Source: Theobroma cacao (lineage: Eukaryota; Streptophyta; Magnoliopsida; Malvales; Malvaceae). Taken from it: DNA of 64,000 nucleotides. The DNA is taken from positions 4,254,714 to 4,318,713 of the forward strand of contig NC_030857.1 in the NCBI RefSeq assembly GCF_000208745.1, in the 5' to 3' direction. The notes beneath the pieces were generated by a model. The model ran no database searches. It was not told the DNA's origin and saw only the letters and a program-made list of their open reading frames with translations. The position numbers and the translations under genes are program-made. Position 1 is the first letter of the stretch. Every line of letters starts with the position of its first letter. This document shows, in pieces, positions 23,713-36,010 of this stretch.

Positions 23713-24267
23713 ATGAAACATGGAAAAAAATTTCGTGAAGCGATTTCTTTCTCGTTTGGGTTCTACATATGTTCCATACAATTTGGTGTAATGTGGTTGA
23801 TGATGTTAAAGATCAAAATGGACGCGAAGCATCCGAAAGAGAACCAATCTCAAACTCTGATGGTGTTGGTCAGTAATTTGATATTTGGCTTTCACTTCGG
23901 TTTGATTCTTCCCCTCCTCACTCTGATGGGCTGCGGTTCACTGTCGTTTTTCATTAACTACCAGTTGCCTAGTAGTGACAATGCAGAATGCAAAAAAACT
24001 AGATTTCCAGTTTGGTTTACTGCTCCTGCATACATCTTGTGTTGTATTTTGGTTCGAATATCCTGGACGCTGCTAAATGATTATTGTGAAAAGCTTTTGA
24101 AGGATCCAATAGATGATGGATTCCTGGTGTTTGTCCAAATTGCTTTTTATAGCTTAGGCTTCACTCATCTCCTTGTCTTGGCTCTCGGTTTTGGATTTTG
24201 TACCTATGAAAAAATTGAGGAGAAATCTTCAATTTCAGATATTGAGAGTGTTCAATCCAAATCGTGA
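23713..24267 (+). CDS. Array membrane protein copy A (four hydrophobic segments, family not recognised)
   Basis: Single-exon coding region of 184 residues. The ATG follows a conserved pyrimidine-rich acceptor (TTTTTGCAG) and leader; an in-frame TAA two codons upstream fixes the start, so any upstream exon is untranslated. Hydrophobic segments lie at about 11-32, 48-82 (long, possibly a hairpin), 99-121 and 136-163. Between them is the family signature: DNAECKxTRFPVWFTAPAYI at about 89-108, then LLNDYC at 120-125. The tail ends SDIESVQSKS, shared with other copies. Several Cys residues cluster in and next to the third helix. No signal peptide, catalytic motif or known domain is apparent, and I do not assign a function. 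Paralogues B, C and D lie downstream on the same strand. Confidence 0.65.
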   Translation: MKHGKKFREAISFSFGFYICSIQFGVMWLMMLKIKMDAKHPKENQSQTLMVLVSNLIFGFHFGLILPLLTLMGCGSLSFFINYQLPSSDNAECKKTRFPVWFTAPAYILCCILVRISWTLLNDYCEKLLKDPIDDGFLVFVQIAFYSLGFTHLLVLALGFGFCTYEKIEEKSSISDIESVQSKS

Positions 24268-24935
24268 AATGATGGAACTTTCTTGCAACTGTTTAGTTTT
24301 AATACAGTGTTAATTTTCTATATATCTTCTTTTAATAAACATGATTTACTTTCAAGAATAATTTTCATTTTCCTCAGTTTTGTTAACCGTAAACATTACC
24401 AGTCCTATCTCTTACTGGCTACAATTCTACACCTTAAATTCAATTGTTATCATTATCATTTTTTAATGGATAATAAAATAGATTTAAAATTATATATTTA
24501 TCCAAAAAAGAAGTTGGAGTTGTTGACCAATTCCATAATTGCAGTCATAAGTTAGCTCCACATCAAGGGGAAAACGGAGAAGGGGTGGTTTCAACAGTGA
24601 TATGCAACTTTGTCAATCGTGATTTAGTATGTTTTTCTCATAGCCAGGTTTTTTTTTTTTGCTTTGGTTCAATTTACTTTTATTAGAAATTTTTTTACGC
24701 AAAATAATGATTAGGATATGTAAGTTAATTCAACATGTTTGTTCCTTCTAATCTTCCCAAAATAAATATGGTATTATGATTATCTAATATTGTGAATGAT
24801 TTGAAATAGTAATTACTCATTTGGTGTTGCAAATATTCCTTAATTCTTCTAAATTTACATGTTAAAATTAAATAGATTCAATTCTATTAAACACATAACT
24901 GACAATTTCTTTTTTCAGGTTAATTGAGATAAAAA

Positions 24936-25912
24936 ATGAAGCATGGAAAAGAATTTCTGTGAAGCGATTTTTTTATCACTTGGGTTCTACATGTTTTCCA
25001 TACAATTTGGTGTAATGTGGTTGATGCTGTTAGCATCCCAAAGAGAGCCAATCTCAAACTCTGTTGGTGTTGGTCAGTAATTTTATGTTTGGCATTGAGT
25101 TCGGTCTGATTCTTCCCCTCGTCACTGTGGTGGGCTGCGGTTCACTGTTGTTTTTCATTAACAACCAGTTGCCTGGAAGTGAGTTAAATAGTAAGGACAA
25201 TGTTGATTGCAAAGAAACAAGATTTCCAGTTTGGTTTACTGCTCCTGCGTACATCTTGTGTTGTGTTTTGGTTCGAATGCCCTGGACGCTGCTAAATGAT
25301 TATTGTGGAAAGCTTTTGAAGGGTCCAGAAGAAGATGTATACATGGTGTTTGTCCAGATTGCTTCTTATTCCTTAGCCTCCACCCATTCCCTTGTCCTGG
25401 TTCTCTTTTTTGGATTCTGTACCTTTGAGAAAATTGGAAAAAAATTAAAGATTTCTCCAATTTCAGATATTGAGAACTTTCAATTTAAGTGCATATTTGG
25501 CTTAGCTTTTTTTCAACTTATTTACTTCTTAAAAGTAAAAATCAAGTCAAATATAATCTTTTGATAAGTTCTTAAAAAAATAATTTTTTTTAAGAATAAA
25601 ATTTTTTAAAAAAGAGCTTAAAAAAAAGCTCTAAGGAGGAGCTTTTTCTTCTCTTCTTTTAAAAATACAAGAAAATTTTTATTTTTGTTCCAAAAATATC
25701 CTCATTTGTTAAAAATAATTACAATATTACTCTCTTAAAAAAAATACCTTCTATGATAATTTTAACAAAAATTATAACTTATAGAAAAGAACTTATAAAA
25801 AAAATTTACCAAATAACTTTAATTTAATTTTAAAAGTTATTATTTTTCATAAGAGTTTCATAATAGTTTTTAAGTAAGAAAAAAGTCAGGCCAAACAGGC
25901 TCTAAATCATGA
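24936..25912 (+). pseudogene. Array membrane protein copy B, frameshifted and interrupted by a MITE
   Basis: Starts at the conserved ATG, but one extra base after codon 7 (AATTTCTGTGAAG versus AATTTCGTGAAG in copy A) brings a TGA at codon 9. About 20 bp are also missing in the region corresponding to KIKMDAKHP of copy A. Downstream the family frame is open and well conserved from about 25064 (MVLVSNFMFGIEFGLILP, KETRFPVWFTAPAYILCC, LLNDYCGKLL). In the codon after DIENFQF the 414-bp MITE is inserted; the ancestral end (AAA TCA TGA) resumes at 25904-25912. A protein started internally would read into the MITE and end at 25564. Most simply a pseudogene; an N-terminally truncated product cannot be excluded. 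Confidence 0.75.
25489..25902. mobile_element. Harbinger/Tourist-like MITE (414 bp)
   Basis: Imperfect terminal inverted repeats: the left end GTGCATATTTGGCTTAGCTT pairs with the reverse complement of the right end, GAGCCTGTTTGGCCTGACTT, and the similarity continues into T-rich and A-rich flanks. The element is flanked by TAA at 25486-25488 and 25903-25905, the target duplication expected for PIF/Harbinger elements. The interior is AT-rich and non-coding. Comparison with copies A, C and D gives the pre-insertion sequence directly. Confidence 0.8.
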
Positions 25913-26479
25913 AAAGATCAAACTTAATTGAATAATTTTATAATGCATGTGTTAATTTTCTATCTTCTTTTAATAAACATGATTTACTTTAAAGAATAAT
26001 TTTCTTTTTCCTTAACTTTCAGACCTATCTCCTAATGATATAGTATCCATTGCTTATTCTTTCGATTTAACTTATAAAGCTAAACTTTTATTAATGGAAT
26101 TGCATATTTGACATAATAAATACAGTATAAAATTTGTAAGTATACGAAATTCTGAATAATATTACTAAAAGGACAAAAAAAAAAAAAACTCTTTTCTAGT
26201 TGCATAAAGCAAGAGCAAGTAGTGCATTCATTCCAATCTCATTTGCTTCATGCATCCGCTTCCATTGATACAAAATTACCGATTTCCATAAAGAAACGTA
26301 AGAAACCAGTACAAAGAAAGTTCATGCATTTCAATCAAATTTCTATTTGAAAATTTTAGTAGTAAGGAAAAACAATTCTCCCATTCGACCTATTCCTCAA
26401 TCTACACCCAAGCCTCTTGGTATTAGCAATTCCACGTCTTCAAAAATTGTTAAGACTAAATTACCACTCATAAGTTTAG

Positions 26480-26890
26480 AAATTTACAACCCTACTCATA
26501 TTAATATTTTTAAATATTAATAATTAAATTATACATAAAATATTAATATTTAAATTATAAATTATTAAATATTTTAAATATATTATGAATTATTCATATT
26601 TAAAAAATAAAAACAAATAATCATAATAACATTTAAATTATAAATAAAGTATTAATATTTAAATTATCAATTATTAGTATTTTAAAGAAATTATAAATAA
26701 TTGATATTTAAAAAATAAAATAAAAAATAATCATAATAGCTTTTAAATTGTAAATAAAATAATAGTATTTTATAATGTTAAATGATTAACTTATTAATAA
26801 AATATTAATATTTAAATGATCAATTATTAATATTTTAAATAAATTATAAATTATTAATATTCAAAGAATAAAATAAAAAAAATAATCATA
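26480..26890. repeat. AT-rich degenerate tandem repeat
   Basis: About three diverged units, each containing AATAATCATAATA, a TTTAAATT[AG]TAAATAAA segment and ATTAATATTTAAAT. Spacing is roughly 120 to 160 bp. It lies between copies B and C in sequence not shared by other array units, so it is probably part of an inserted element whose ends I could not define. Confidence 0.5.
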
Positions 26891-28456
26891 TATAATAAAT
26901 GACATTTTTGTCTTTATATCCTCTATTCTTATTCTAATTTTATTTTTACCAATCAAATACAGTAATAAGTCAAAATAACTATTCTTACCATATTTTTTTA
27001 TCTTACCAAATTATGTAATAATTATTTTATTCTATTATTACTTCATTCTGTTTTCACAAAATAGCTATTTGGTTCAATTCCTATCTAATTCGCAAACTAA
27101 ACATGTTGTTAGGAAATTAGAACCTAATTAACTTGTATTAGTTTTGTTCAAAAGATGAATAATTGTGTTCAATCCACTCATGATCTTTAAAGAATAATTG
27201 GAAATGAAGAATTGCACTCGGGGGAATGACAAAAGATGAAGAACTTTTGTATACACCAGGGATGATGATTTTAGGCCAGTAGGTTTCACATTGAAACCTA
27301 TAGGCACAGAATCTCATCTGTTCTGTTTGGGGAAGACCTTCCCTTATGAAATGAAGTGATAAAGTTCTGGGAAGTTGTAAAATTCTAACCCAAAAGTTTG
27401 GCTGCTTAATTACATTTTATTTAGTATCTTTTTTACAGCAATTGAGTTGAAAAAGAGATATTCCTTTTATAATTTTGGTTTGTACTGTTGGGCTTGATTT
27501 AAGAAAATGTAAGTCATGATACTGAAAGAATTTTACTCATATTTGGCTCAAAATGAGATGTAGCAATCTTGGTGGAAAAGTTATTAAGAGATTTAAATGA
27601 GAATAGACTCTTTCATAATTGATCATCCCTGAAGATAGATTATACTATCTAGAATGGACGATTTTGACTGCTTAACTTCCGAACCAAGGTAATTTCATAT
27701 GGCATTGATTGAATTGAAATTACCGTCTCAAGTAATGGACGGTGGACATAATCTCCAAGTACACTCAAATATCAAATCAAACCAGAATTCTTTTGACTTG
27801 GTACTTTATTAAAGCACTTGTTTTGGAACATAGATAAATATCTATATAGGTGGAAAAAGATTGAACATTTTTTTAGATAAATATCTGTAAAAGTAGATAA
27901 AATTGACTTAAAGTTAATGCAATTAACGGTTAAGATTCCCTATCTTAAATCTAACTGCTGTTAGTATCATTTTTAAAGGGATAATAAAATGGATTTAAAG
28001 CTATATATTTATCCAAAAATGATTTGGAGTTGCTTACCAATTCCATAATTGCAGTCATAAGTTAGCTCCACATCAAGCGGATCAAGCGGAAAATACAGAA
28101 GAGGTGATTTCAACAGTGATTTGCAAAAAATAGAGAAGAGGTGATTTCAACACTGATTTGCAACTTTGCCTGTGTTTTCCTCTTTACCAGGGTATTTTTT
28201 TTTGTTTTGATTTAATTTACTTCCATTAGAATATTTCTATGCAAAATAATTTTTATGATTCTTTTGATGTTCCTTTTAATCATCCAAAAATAGATATGAT
28301 ATTATGAGTTATCTAATATTCTGAATGATTTGAAAAAGTGATTTCTTATTTAGTGCTGCAAATATGTCTATGTTAAAATTAAACAAATCCAATTCTATTG
28401 AACACATCAAATATATTTTTACTGGTATTTTTTTTTTCAGGTTAATTGAGAAAGAA

Positions 28457-29170
28457 ATGAAGCAAGGAAAAGGAAGTGAAAATATTTTTTTAGCACTTCT
28501 GTTCCACGTATTTTCCGTAGTCTCTGGTAGAATATGGTTGACAATATTACAGCTCGAAATGGACGCGAAGCATCCGAAAGAGAACCAATCTAAAATTCTG
28601 ATGTTGTTGGCTAGTAATTTAATGGTTGGCATTGTCATCGGTTTGTTTCTTCCTTTGATCATTGCAACTGGCCTTGTTTCACTGTCGTTTTTTTTTAACT
28701 ACCCGATGCCGCCTGAAAGTGAGTTAAATAGTAGTGATAATGCAGAGTGCAAAGAAACTAGATTTCCAACTTGGTTTACTGCATCTGCATGCATCTTATG
28801 TTGGATCTTGGTTCCAATACCCTGGAAGCTGCTAAATGATTATTGTGGAAAGCTTTTGAAGCATCCAGAAGAAAATGCATTCCTGGCGTTTGTCCAGCTT
28901 GCTTTGTATACCTTAGGCTTCACCTATTCCCTTGTCTTGGTTTTTTATTTTGGATCCTGTACCGTTTTTGATGCTCAAAAGAATGAAATTAGGAAGAAAT
29001 CCTTAGACACTACAAAGATTTCTCCAATTTCAATATCTGAAAATGGAAAGAAATCTTTAGAGGCTGTAAAAATTTCTCCAATTTCAAATATTGAAATTGG
29101 AAAGAAATCCGTAAACACTGCAAAGATTTTTCCAATTTCAGATATTGAGAACGTTCAACCCAAATCGTGA
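28457..29170 (+). CDS. Array membrane protein copy C, with expanded C-terminal repeats
   Basis: Single-exon coding region of 237 residues, beginning MKQGKGSENIF after the conserved acceptor TTTTTCAG. It has the four hydrophobic segments of the family and the signature NAECKETRFPTWFTASACIL, then LLNDYCGKLL. It is longer than copies A (184) and D (191) because the tail contains three consecutive 18-residue units of the form KKSxxxxKIxPISxxExx (28994-29155), ending in DIENVQPKS. Copy D has one unit. Residues differ from A and D most in the first 35 positions. Intact frame and in-frame repeat expansion suggest that it has been under coding constraint. Function unknown. Confidence 0.65.
   Translation: MKQGKGSENIFLALLFHVFSVVSGRIWLTILQLEMDAKHPKENQSKILMLLASNLMVGIVIGLFLPLIIATGLVSLSFFFNYPMPPESELNSSDNAECKETRFPTWFTASACILCWILVPIPWKLLNDYCGKLLKHPEENAFLAFVQLALYTLGFTYSLVLVFYFGSCTVFDAQKNEIRKKSLDTTKISPISISENGKKSLEAVKISPISNIEIGKKSVNTAKIFPISDIENVQPKS
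28994..29155. repeat. Three in-frame 54-bp repeats in the tail of copy C
   Basis: Units at 28994-29047, 29048-29101 and 29102-29155, each starting AAGAAATC and containing TTTCCAATTTC or TCTCCAATTTC. Each encodes 18 residues. One equivalent unit is present in copy D (36526-36579), so the ancestral number was probably one. Confidence 0.9.
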
Positions 29171-30689
29171 AAGGTATTGGCAAAGGAATGGAGCTTGGAG
29201 AAAGTTAAGCTCTTGAAACCTCTCTAGTGGGTCACTCCCTTTTCCAGTGCATTTGTGTTATTTTCTATATTCTTTTAGGAAACATGATTTGTTACTTTAA
29301 GAATAATATCCGGTATCTTCACTATTATTTTTTGCTTCCTCGTTTCTCTCTTTTTCCAATCAAAAGTTTTTATTTTGATTTTGCTTTTTTAACAATTAAT
29401 AACTCATGATATTAAAGGTTAAACAATTTTTATTTGAAAAATGTAATCTAAGACAGAATAGGGTTTTTTTTTTTTTTTTTAAAAAAGATAAATTTGGAAA
29501 TTGATAAGGTCATATTAACTTATAAGAACTCTTGTTGAAAGATAAATGATTGTGTTCAATCCAGTCATCAATTTTAATGAAGATAAAGATATGGCAATGG
29601 ACTACAAGATCTTTTTCTAAGGTTTGTTGAATTAAGCAAGAATTTTGCTAGAATCAAGGGAGAATGGTGTACATTTTATATTTGACAATAACTCTGGAAG
29701 TGGGCTTGTTTAGATTTTGTTTTGGCCTGTGCTCCAAAAGTGCGAGAGAGGAGAAGGAGCACGTTATTTTTTTTAATTTCATGATTTATAAATTTAGACA
29801 TTGAACTGATATCTAAGATTTCTAGATTTAAGTTTTAATTCTTATTTATTTTTCTTTATTGTTATAGATATGTTTGAATGGTGGAAGCATGATCTTGAAG
29901 TTTATGACACTAATAGAAAGCAAATTTTCGATTGTGTCTGGGGATAAATTTTTGTTATTATATCTTAATGTATATGTATTGAGATAATATTTCTTGTACT
30001 CACTAGTTGAAGCTTTTGACCATTGATGTTTCGAAAGAGCAAATCTTATTAAAGTTGGACACTTGATTATCTTGGCAATTTTTTTTTAAAAAAAATTGGA
30101 GTTGAAGTGATATAAGTTTCAACTAAATGAAATTCGGATTGAACTTTGATTTTTATCTTTTAGGCCCCTTTTGGATAATACTTTTGTTTTTTTATTTGAT
30201 CTTTATTTTGCATTCATTTTTAATTGCAAAAAGAAAAAAATAAAAAATAAAAAAATTTTGGTTATCTTTTCATAAAAGTAAAATAAAAAACAAAAATTCA
30301 AAAATAAAAATATGGATAAAAATTTTTAGTTTTTTTGTTCTAATCACAAGTGATGTTATCCAAGACGAAATCAAGTTTTGGGAAGCCGCAAAGTTCTAAT
30401 CCAAAAGATTTGCTACTTAATTACAATTTTTTTAGTATCTTTTTTACAACAATTGATTTGAAAAAGAGATATTCCTTTAATTTTGGTTTGTACTGTTTTG
30501 CTTTATTTAAAAAAATTTATGAGTTATGATATCCGAAAAATTTTGCTCAAAATGAAATGTAGCGATTTTGGTTGAAAAATTTACTAAAAAATTTAAATGA
30601 GAATGAATTCGCTCATAATTGACCCTGTGTGGATCACGTTCAGAAAAGATTATGTGGAATGGACAGGTTTTGAGTGCTCAACTTTCTAA

Positions 30690-31108
30690 ACTAAGGTAAT
30701 TTCATATGGCCTTGATTGAATTAACATGGTAAGCATTCCCTTGAGTACACTCGAATATCAAATCATATTATAATTCTTTTGACTTAGTACTTTTTTAAAC
30801 ACTTATTTTGGAACATCGATTTAGATAAATAAGAGTTAAAATTAATGCTACTTTTTTAAAGCACTTGTTTTGGACCATGTTTTAGATAAATAAGTGTTAA
30901 AATTACTGCAATTAATGGTCATGATTCTATATCTGAAATCCAACTGTTATTAGTATATTTCTTTTAACGGGATAATAAAATGGATTCAAAGCTATATATT
31001 TGTTCAAGTAAAAAAATGAAGTTGTTGTTAATTCCACAATTGCTATCAAGCGAAAAAAATAGAAAACAAGTGGTTTCATTAGTGATCTGCAAAGTTGCTA
31101 ATCGTGGT
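30690..31108. repeat. Orphan upstream flank of the array unit (no gene)
   Basis: Sequence matching the upstream flanks of copies A, C and D (TGAGTACACTC.AATATCAAATCA, TTTTGACTTAGTAC, GGATAATAAAATGGATTCAAAGC, GGTTTCATTAGTGATCTGCA) but ending abruptly at about 31108, where an unrelated LTR-like repeat begins. It contains an internal duplication of the TTTAGATAAATAAG.GTTAAAATTA segment. A sixth array unit has lost its gene here. Confidence 0.6.
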
Positions 31109-31109
31109 A

Positions 31110-32160
31110 AGTATTTGGACCAACTTATTTGACAAAACAGCTAAAAAATTATATAAATATTGATACATTTCAAGAAAATATCCATATATTTAAAACAAAA
31201 ATGATTAATTATTTGAATAAAATTATTTGAAAAAATAGTGAAAAAATAATATTTTCAAAGTATAAGTTTCGATACATGTTGAGAAAGTATCAATACATTT
31301 AAAACATAAACCATTATTGATACATTTAAGACAGAAACCATTTTGATTTGAAAGTATCGATTGCCTAGCAAAAAAATATTGATACATTTAAAACAGAAAT
31401 CATTCTATCTCGAAAGCATTGATATCGAGCAAGTAAGCATCGATACATCATTCGTATCATGCATCAAGTATTGATGCCATCTTTCAAAGTTTTGATACCT
31501 TTACTACTCGTGAGTCCATAGTCAAAAGTCAAAGTCACAATATCGATACTTAAACAAAGAGTATTGATACATTTAAAGCAGAAATCATCTCTCAAAGTCT
31601 CGATATATTTGCTACTCGTGAATCTATAATCAAAAGTCAAAATCCAAATATCGATACTTACACAAAAAGTATTGATACAGTTTCAACAAAAAGTATTTTA
31701 ATTTAAAAATATTGATACACGCCATGTAAGTCTTAATACTTATGAAACTCAAGAGACAAAACTATTAATATCTAAGTGAAAAGATTTGACTCAATGGCTC
31801 CCAATGACATCCATGCTATAAATTGAAGTTCAAACTGGATTTCACATGTAATAAGACTCTGAAAAACATTCATTGAGTAAAGAATGAAAATCATTCCTCA
31901 AAATCATCAAATTCCTCTCACGCTTTTATAACTTCTCATTGTATCAATTATTGTGCTTTGACTTCCTTTATCTTTTGCTGATCCATCTTGTAAACCTCCG
32001 GCACTCACTTAGCCTATTAGCCTTTTAGAGGCACTGAAGCTTTTTTCTTTTCACTCATTGTGTTGGATTGAAGGTTATACCTTAATCTTTAAAAAATAGA
32101 GTTGTTGGCTATACCTTAATTATAAGAAAAAACAATGGCTTTAAATTAATTTCTATAAAA
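31110..32160. repeat. LTR-like repeat with about a dozen TATCGATAC-type motifs
   Basis: Between 31150 and 31720 the motif [AT]T[CT]GATAC occurs about twelve times, often followed by ATTTAAA[AG]CA. This is followed by a TATA-like GCTATAAATTG at about 31816 and a polar, non-coding stretch. It separates the orphan flank from copy D. Probably a degenerate retrotransposon LTR; its ends are not defined. Confidence 0.4.
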
Positions 32161-32947
32161 AAACTGCAAAAGTGCTGGGACACGTGACCAACACGTGGTC
32201 AATTAAAATTTATAACACTGTACAGATTTGTATGATTTTTTAAATTGACATAATAATAATATATCTTAGAATTCAGATAAATTTAAATTTAAATAAATAT
32301 TTATACAAGTGAAAATGATTCAATTGAAATTAATGTAATTAATCCAATTATTAGTAGTATCATTTTGTAATATTTGTCCAAAAAATTAAAAACCAAAAAG
32401 TTGGAGCTGCTGACCAATTCTCCAAGTACACTTAAATATCAAATCAAACTAAAATTCTTTGACTTGGTACTTTTTAAAAAGATTTGTTTTGGAACATCAA
32501 TATCATGGAAAAGATTGAGAAAAAACTAACGCAATTAATTGTTACGATTTTACATCTTAAGTTCAATTGTTATTTGTATAATTTTTGACGGATAATAAAA
32601 TAGATTTAAAATTATATATTTACCCAAAAGAGTCGCTGACCACTTCCATAGTTGCAGTCATTATTTAGCTCCCCATCAAGCGGAAAATGGAGAAGTGGTG
32701 GTTTCAGCAGTGATCGGCAATTTTGTTAACCGTGATTGTGTTTTTCTAGTTACCAGGTATTTTTCTTATTACTTTGATTCAACTTTCTTCTATTAGAAAT
32801 TTTTTTACGCAAAACAATGATTAAGATATGCAAGTTAATTCAACATGATTTTATGATTGTTTTGTTCTTTCTAATCATCCCAAAATAAATATGGTATTAT
32901 GATTATCTACTCTTGTGAATGATTTGAAATAGTAATTACTTATTTAG

Positions 32948-35898
32948 TGTCACGACCCGGTACTCCCTTCGAGTTCGTGACAACCGTCGCGGTATCCCGA
33001 TAGACACTCATTTTTCGGAATGCCAATCGGGACTTCACAAGGCTTAATATCAGTATCTCATTTCTCCCGTGAGTAACCGTTGCCGAAAATCATATTCTAG
33101 AAGATTTTAAGCTGTTTCTAATTCAAAACAAATAAAATAATAATTTTCGTCTCACAGGGGTATTTTAGTCATTTTTCTTTAAAAATTTCGAAACTGATTA
33201 AAATATAATATACGAGTACAAAACATATAATTCATAATCAAAAGTGAGTTTTAAAGTCTAAAATCTTCATTTAAAACGAAATTTCGATTATTTGGATATA
33301 ATAAGAAAATAAAAGAAATGTTAAGTAAAATATTTTATTTTTTTATAAAACAATATTTTTAGAGTTATTCATAAATAATTTTTGTAGCGTAAAAGTTAAA
33401 TAAATTCATACATATTGTAATACAGTAAGTTAAAGTATTTAATTTAATTTACAATAATAAGTGGGCTCCCGAATAAACAAAAGTAAAAAGAACTATAAAC
33501 TTACAGTTTGAAGAATGCAAACCCAACGGTAGTCCTCGATGAGATCAGCTATCTACAGTCTAATCTGAACTTGAAATGGAAGGAAAGGAGGGTGGTGAGA
33601 TTATAAAATCTCAGTGAGTAAACAAATATCATTCAAAAGATCTAAAGTCCGAGTAAAAAGAAACTATTAAAACATTTCATCCAAATAAGTTTTTCATAAC
33701 ATAAGTATTCATTTCATTTAATAAGTCAACATGGCTTATGAGTATTTTAAAAAAAAAACTTAGCTCCTGCCAAAATCATTCTCGAGGATACCTTGACCGA
33801 GGCATCTTACCGAGTCTGTCAAGACTGTAAAAATTTCGTATACATGAAAACATATTTTTAATTTGAAAAACACAGTCGTTCCTTAGCATTAGCGGAATTC
33901 ATTGTCACGAGGTGGTTCGACGTGATGTAGACTCTAACCATACCTCAGAAGATACCATACGCGCCTCTCCGACCGAGATACATATTTATATCCGGATTCC
34001 ATGCCCCTCTAATAGGCTAGTCCACAGAATCCGCCCACTACAACAAGCTAAACCCACCATATAATAAAATTTTAACAGTATGACAGGGCTAATATAATAC
34101 TACCCAACCTGTAAGGTTAAAATAAAACAATTCATACAATTCATAAAACACAGCCCAACCAGTCATGCCAACACAATAACAATATAACATAAGCCATCAA
34201 TTTTCAATCATAAATTTACAATATACTAGTGGTCTCCAATTACTTTATTTTCAAAATCGTTATTTCGTTTCAAGATAATTTATAAAGTCTTTTCATTTAA
34301 ACATATTTTGTTTACAAAACATAAAAATTTACCATTTGAACTCATTGTCATAAAATTCACCAACACCGAATAAAAACATACTTTAGATAATTAAAATAAT
34401 GGTAAAGTTACTCACAATGTCTAGAGTGGGGATTTTCGAAATACTCAGACTACTGGTCCTCGGGTACAATTCTTTTACCTTTATCTGAGGACTCACCACC
34501 TTGACGCAATACAAAATCGAGAAATTCACCACATTGGTACTAAATTGAAATTAAACTAATTTAGACTACTAATGCATAATATGGAATGCAAAATGTCCGA
34601 TTAATCGCTTAAATGTAATATTCGACCTAAGTCACACTATACTCAGTCTAATCAGCTAAAATCTCTAATTTAACTTCAAATCAATTCTTTTCACTTTCTA
34701 CACTCCAATTATACCTAAATTACCTCAGTAACTATGAATGAGATTCAATTTATTAGTCTCGGGTCAATAATCACACATGTCTATACATTGAGCAAAAATT
34801 CAAATTTTCACACCAAAATTTTCCATTTAATTTCTAGTCTCACCAAACATCAAATATCACCAAAATATCATGAAATATAATCAATTTCAGTCTCAATATT
34901 CTCCCTAGAAAATTCAGCCTCTTATGAGTAATGAGAGAAAATGAATTTTTTTCTAGTTGTTTTGTTTCTAAATATGCTAAACTAACTAAAAACATTAACA
35001 TAACTTAGAATCAAATCAATCCAACTTCATTCTCTCTCCATACTGATTTGGTCAGCCATGAATTTACCATGAAAATATGAAATTTAATCATGAAAAATAA
35101 GGAGAAATGCATGGGAAAGGTAGATCACAAGTCAAAATCAAGAAATTTTACCTTTGATTGCTTGATTATTTGAAATCCCACACTTTTTCTTCAATTTTCC
35201 CGCCTAGGTTTTGTGTTTTTCCTTTCCTCTCTTTGTTTTTACTATGGCCAGCCACATGAAGAGAAAATGGGATAAATATGGGCTAATTTTTATGAAAAAT
35301 AATAAAATATCTTTACTTAACACATGTCACATGCTTATTAGTCTATTTTTCTTTTTTTTATACTTTAATAATTATGCTTCCATTCTCCACCACATAATTA
35401 GTCAAAGGTCAAAATGAGGATAAGGGAAGATCATGTGCTGGACAAGTGTTATGATGGTGGAAAATTACGATTTTGCCCTTGAGGTGATAAAATTATCATT
35501 TTACCCCTATGCTTCGAAAAATATCGAGATTACAATTTTTCACTTCTCAACCTCAAATTATACTCCAATAAGTCAAATATGATCAAAATCTTTAAAAAAA
35601 TTTTCATTTTGTCCTCGAGTGGTAAAATTACCATTTTGCCCCTAGATAGCAAAATTTTCAATTTGACTCCAATTTGATCATCGAACTCTAAATCACCATT
35701 TTAAGTCATTCTAGGACTTTAAAATTCTCAATTTCACCTTAAATTCTCTATTTGATCTAGTTCGAAGTTTAGTTCAACTTAGTTATACTGATAAGTACAC
35801 TACCGACTTTTAACGATTTTCGAGGTTTTCCTAGCATGCAAACATACTATCCATCACATGCATGTCATGACAAGTATTTTATAAGGTCAGGCTTTACA
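32948..35898. mobile_element. Solo LTR of a large Ty3/gypsy-type element (2,951 bp)
   Basis: Starts TGTCACGACCCGG and ends GGCTTTACA, so it has the TG...CA ends of an LTR. It is flanked by a 5-bp duplication, TTTAG at 32943-32947 and 35899-35903. The flanking sequence (ATTACTTATTTAG / TTTAGTGTTGCAAATATT) is continuous in copy A, which supplies the empty site. No gag or pol coding is present, so this is a recombined solo LTR. The TGTCACGACC start and near-3-kb length are typical of large-LTR plant gypsy lineages such as Tekay/Del; the lineage is inferred. Confidence 0.85.
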
Positions 35899-36010
35899 TT
35901 TAGTGTTGCAAATATTATTTCTTCTAAATCTGCATGTTAAAATTAAACAAATCGAATTCTATTAAACACATAACTGATAATTTCTTTTTCAGGTTAATTG
36001 AGATAAAAAA

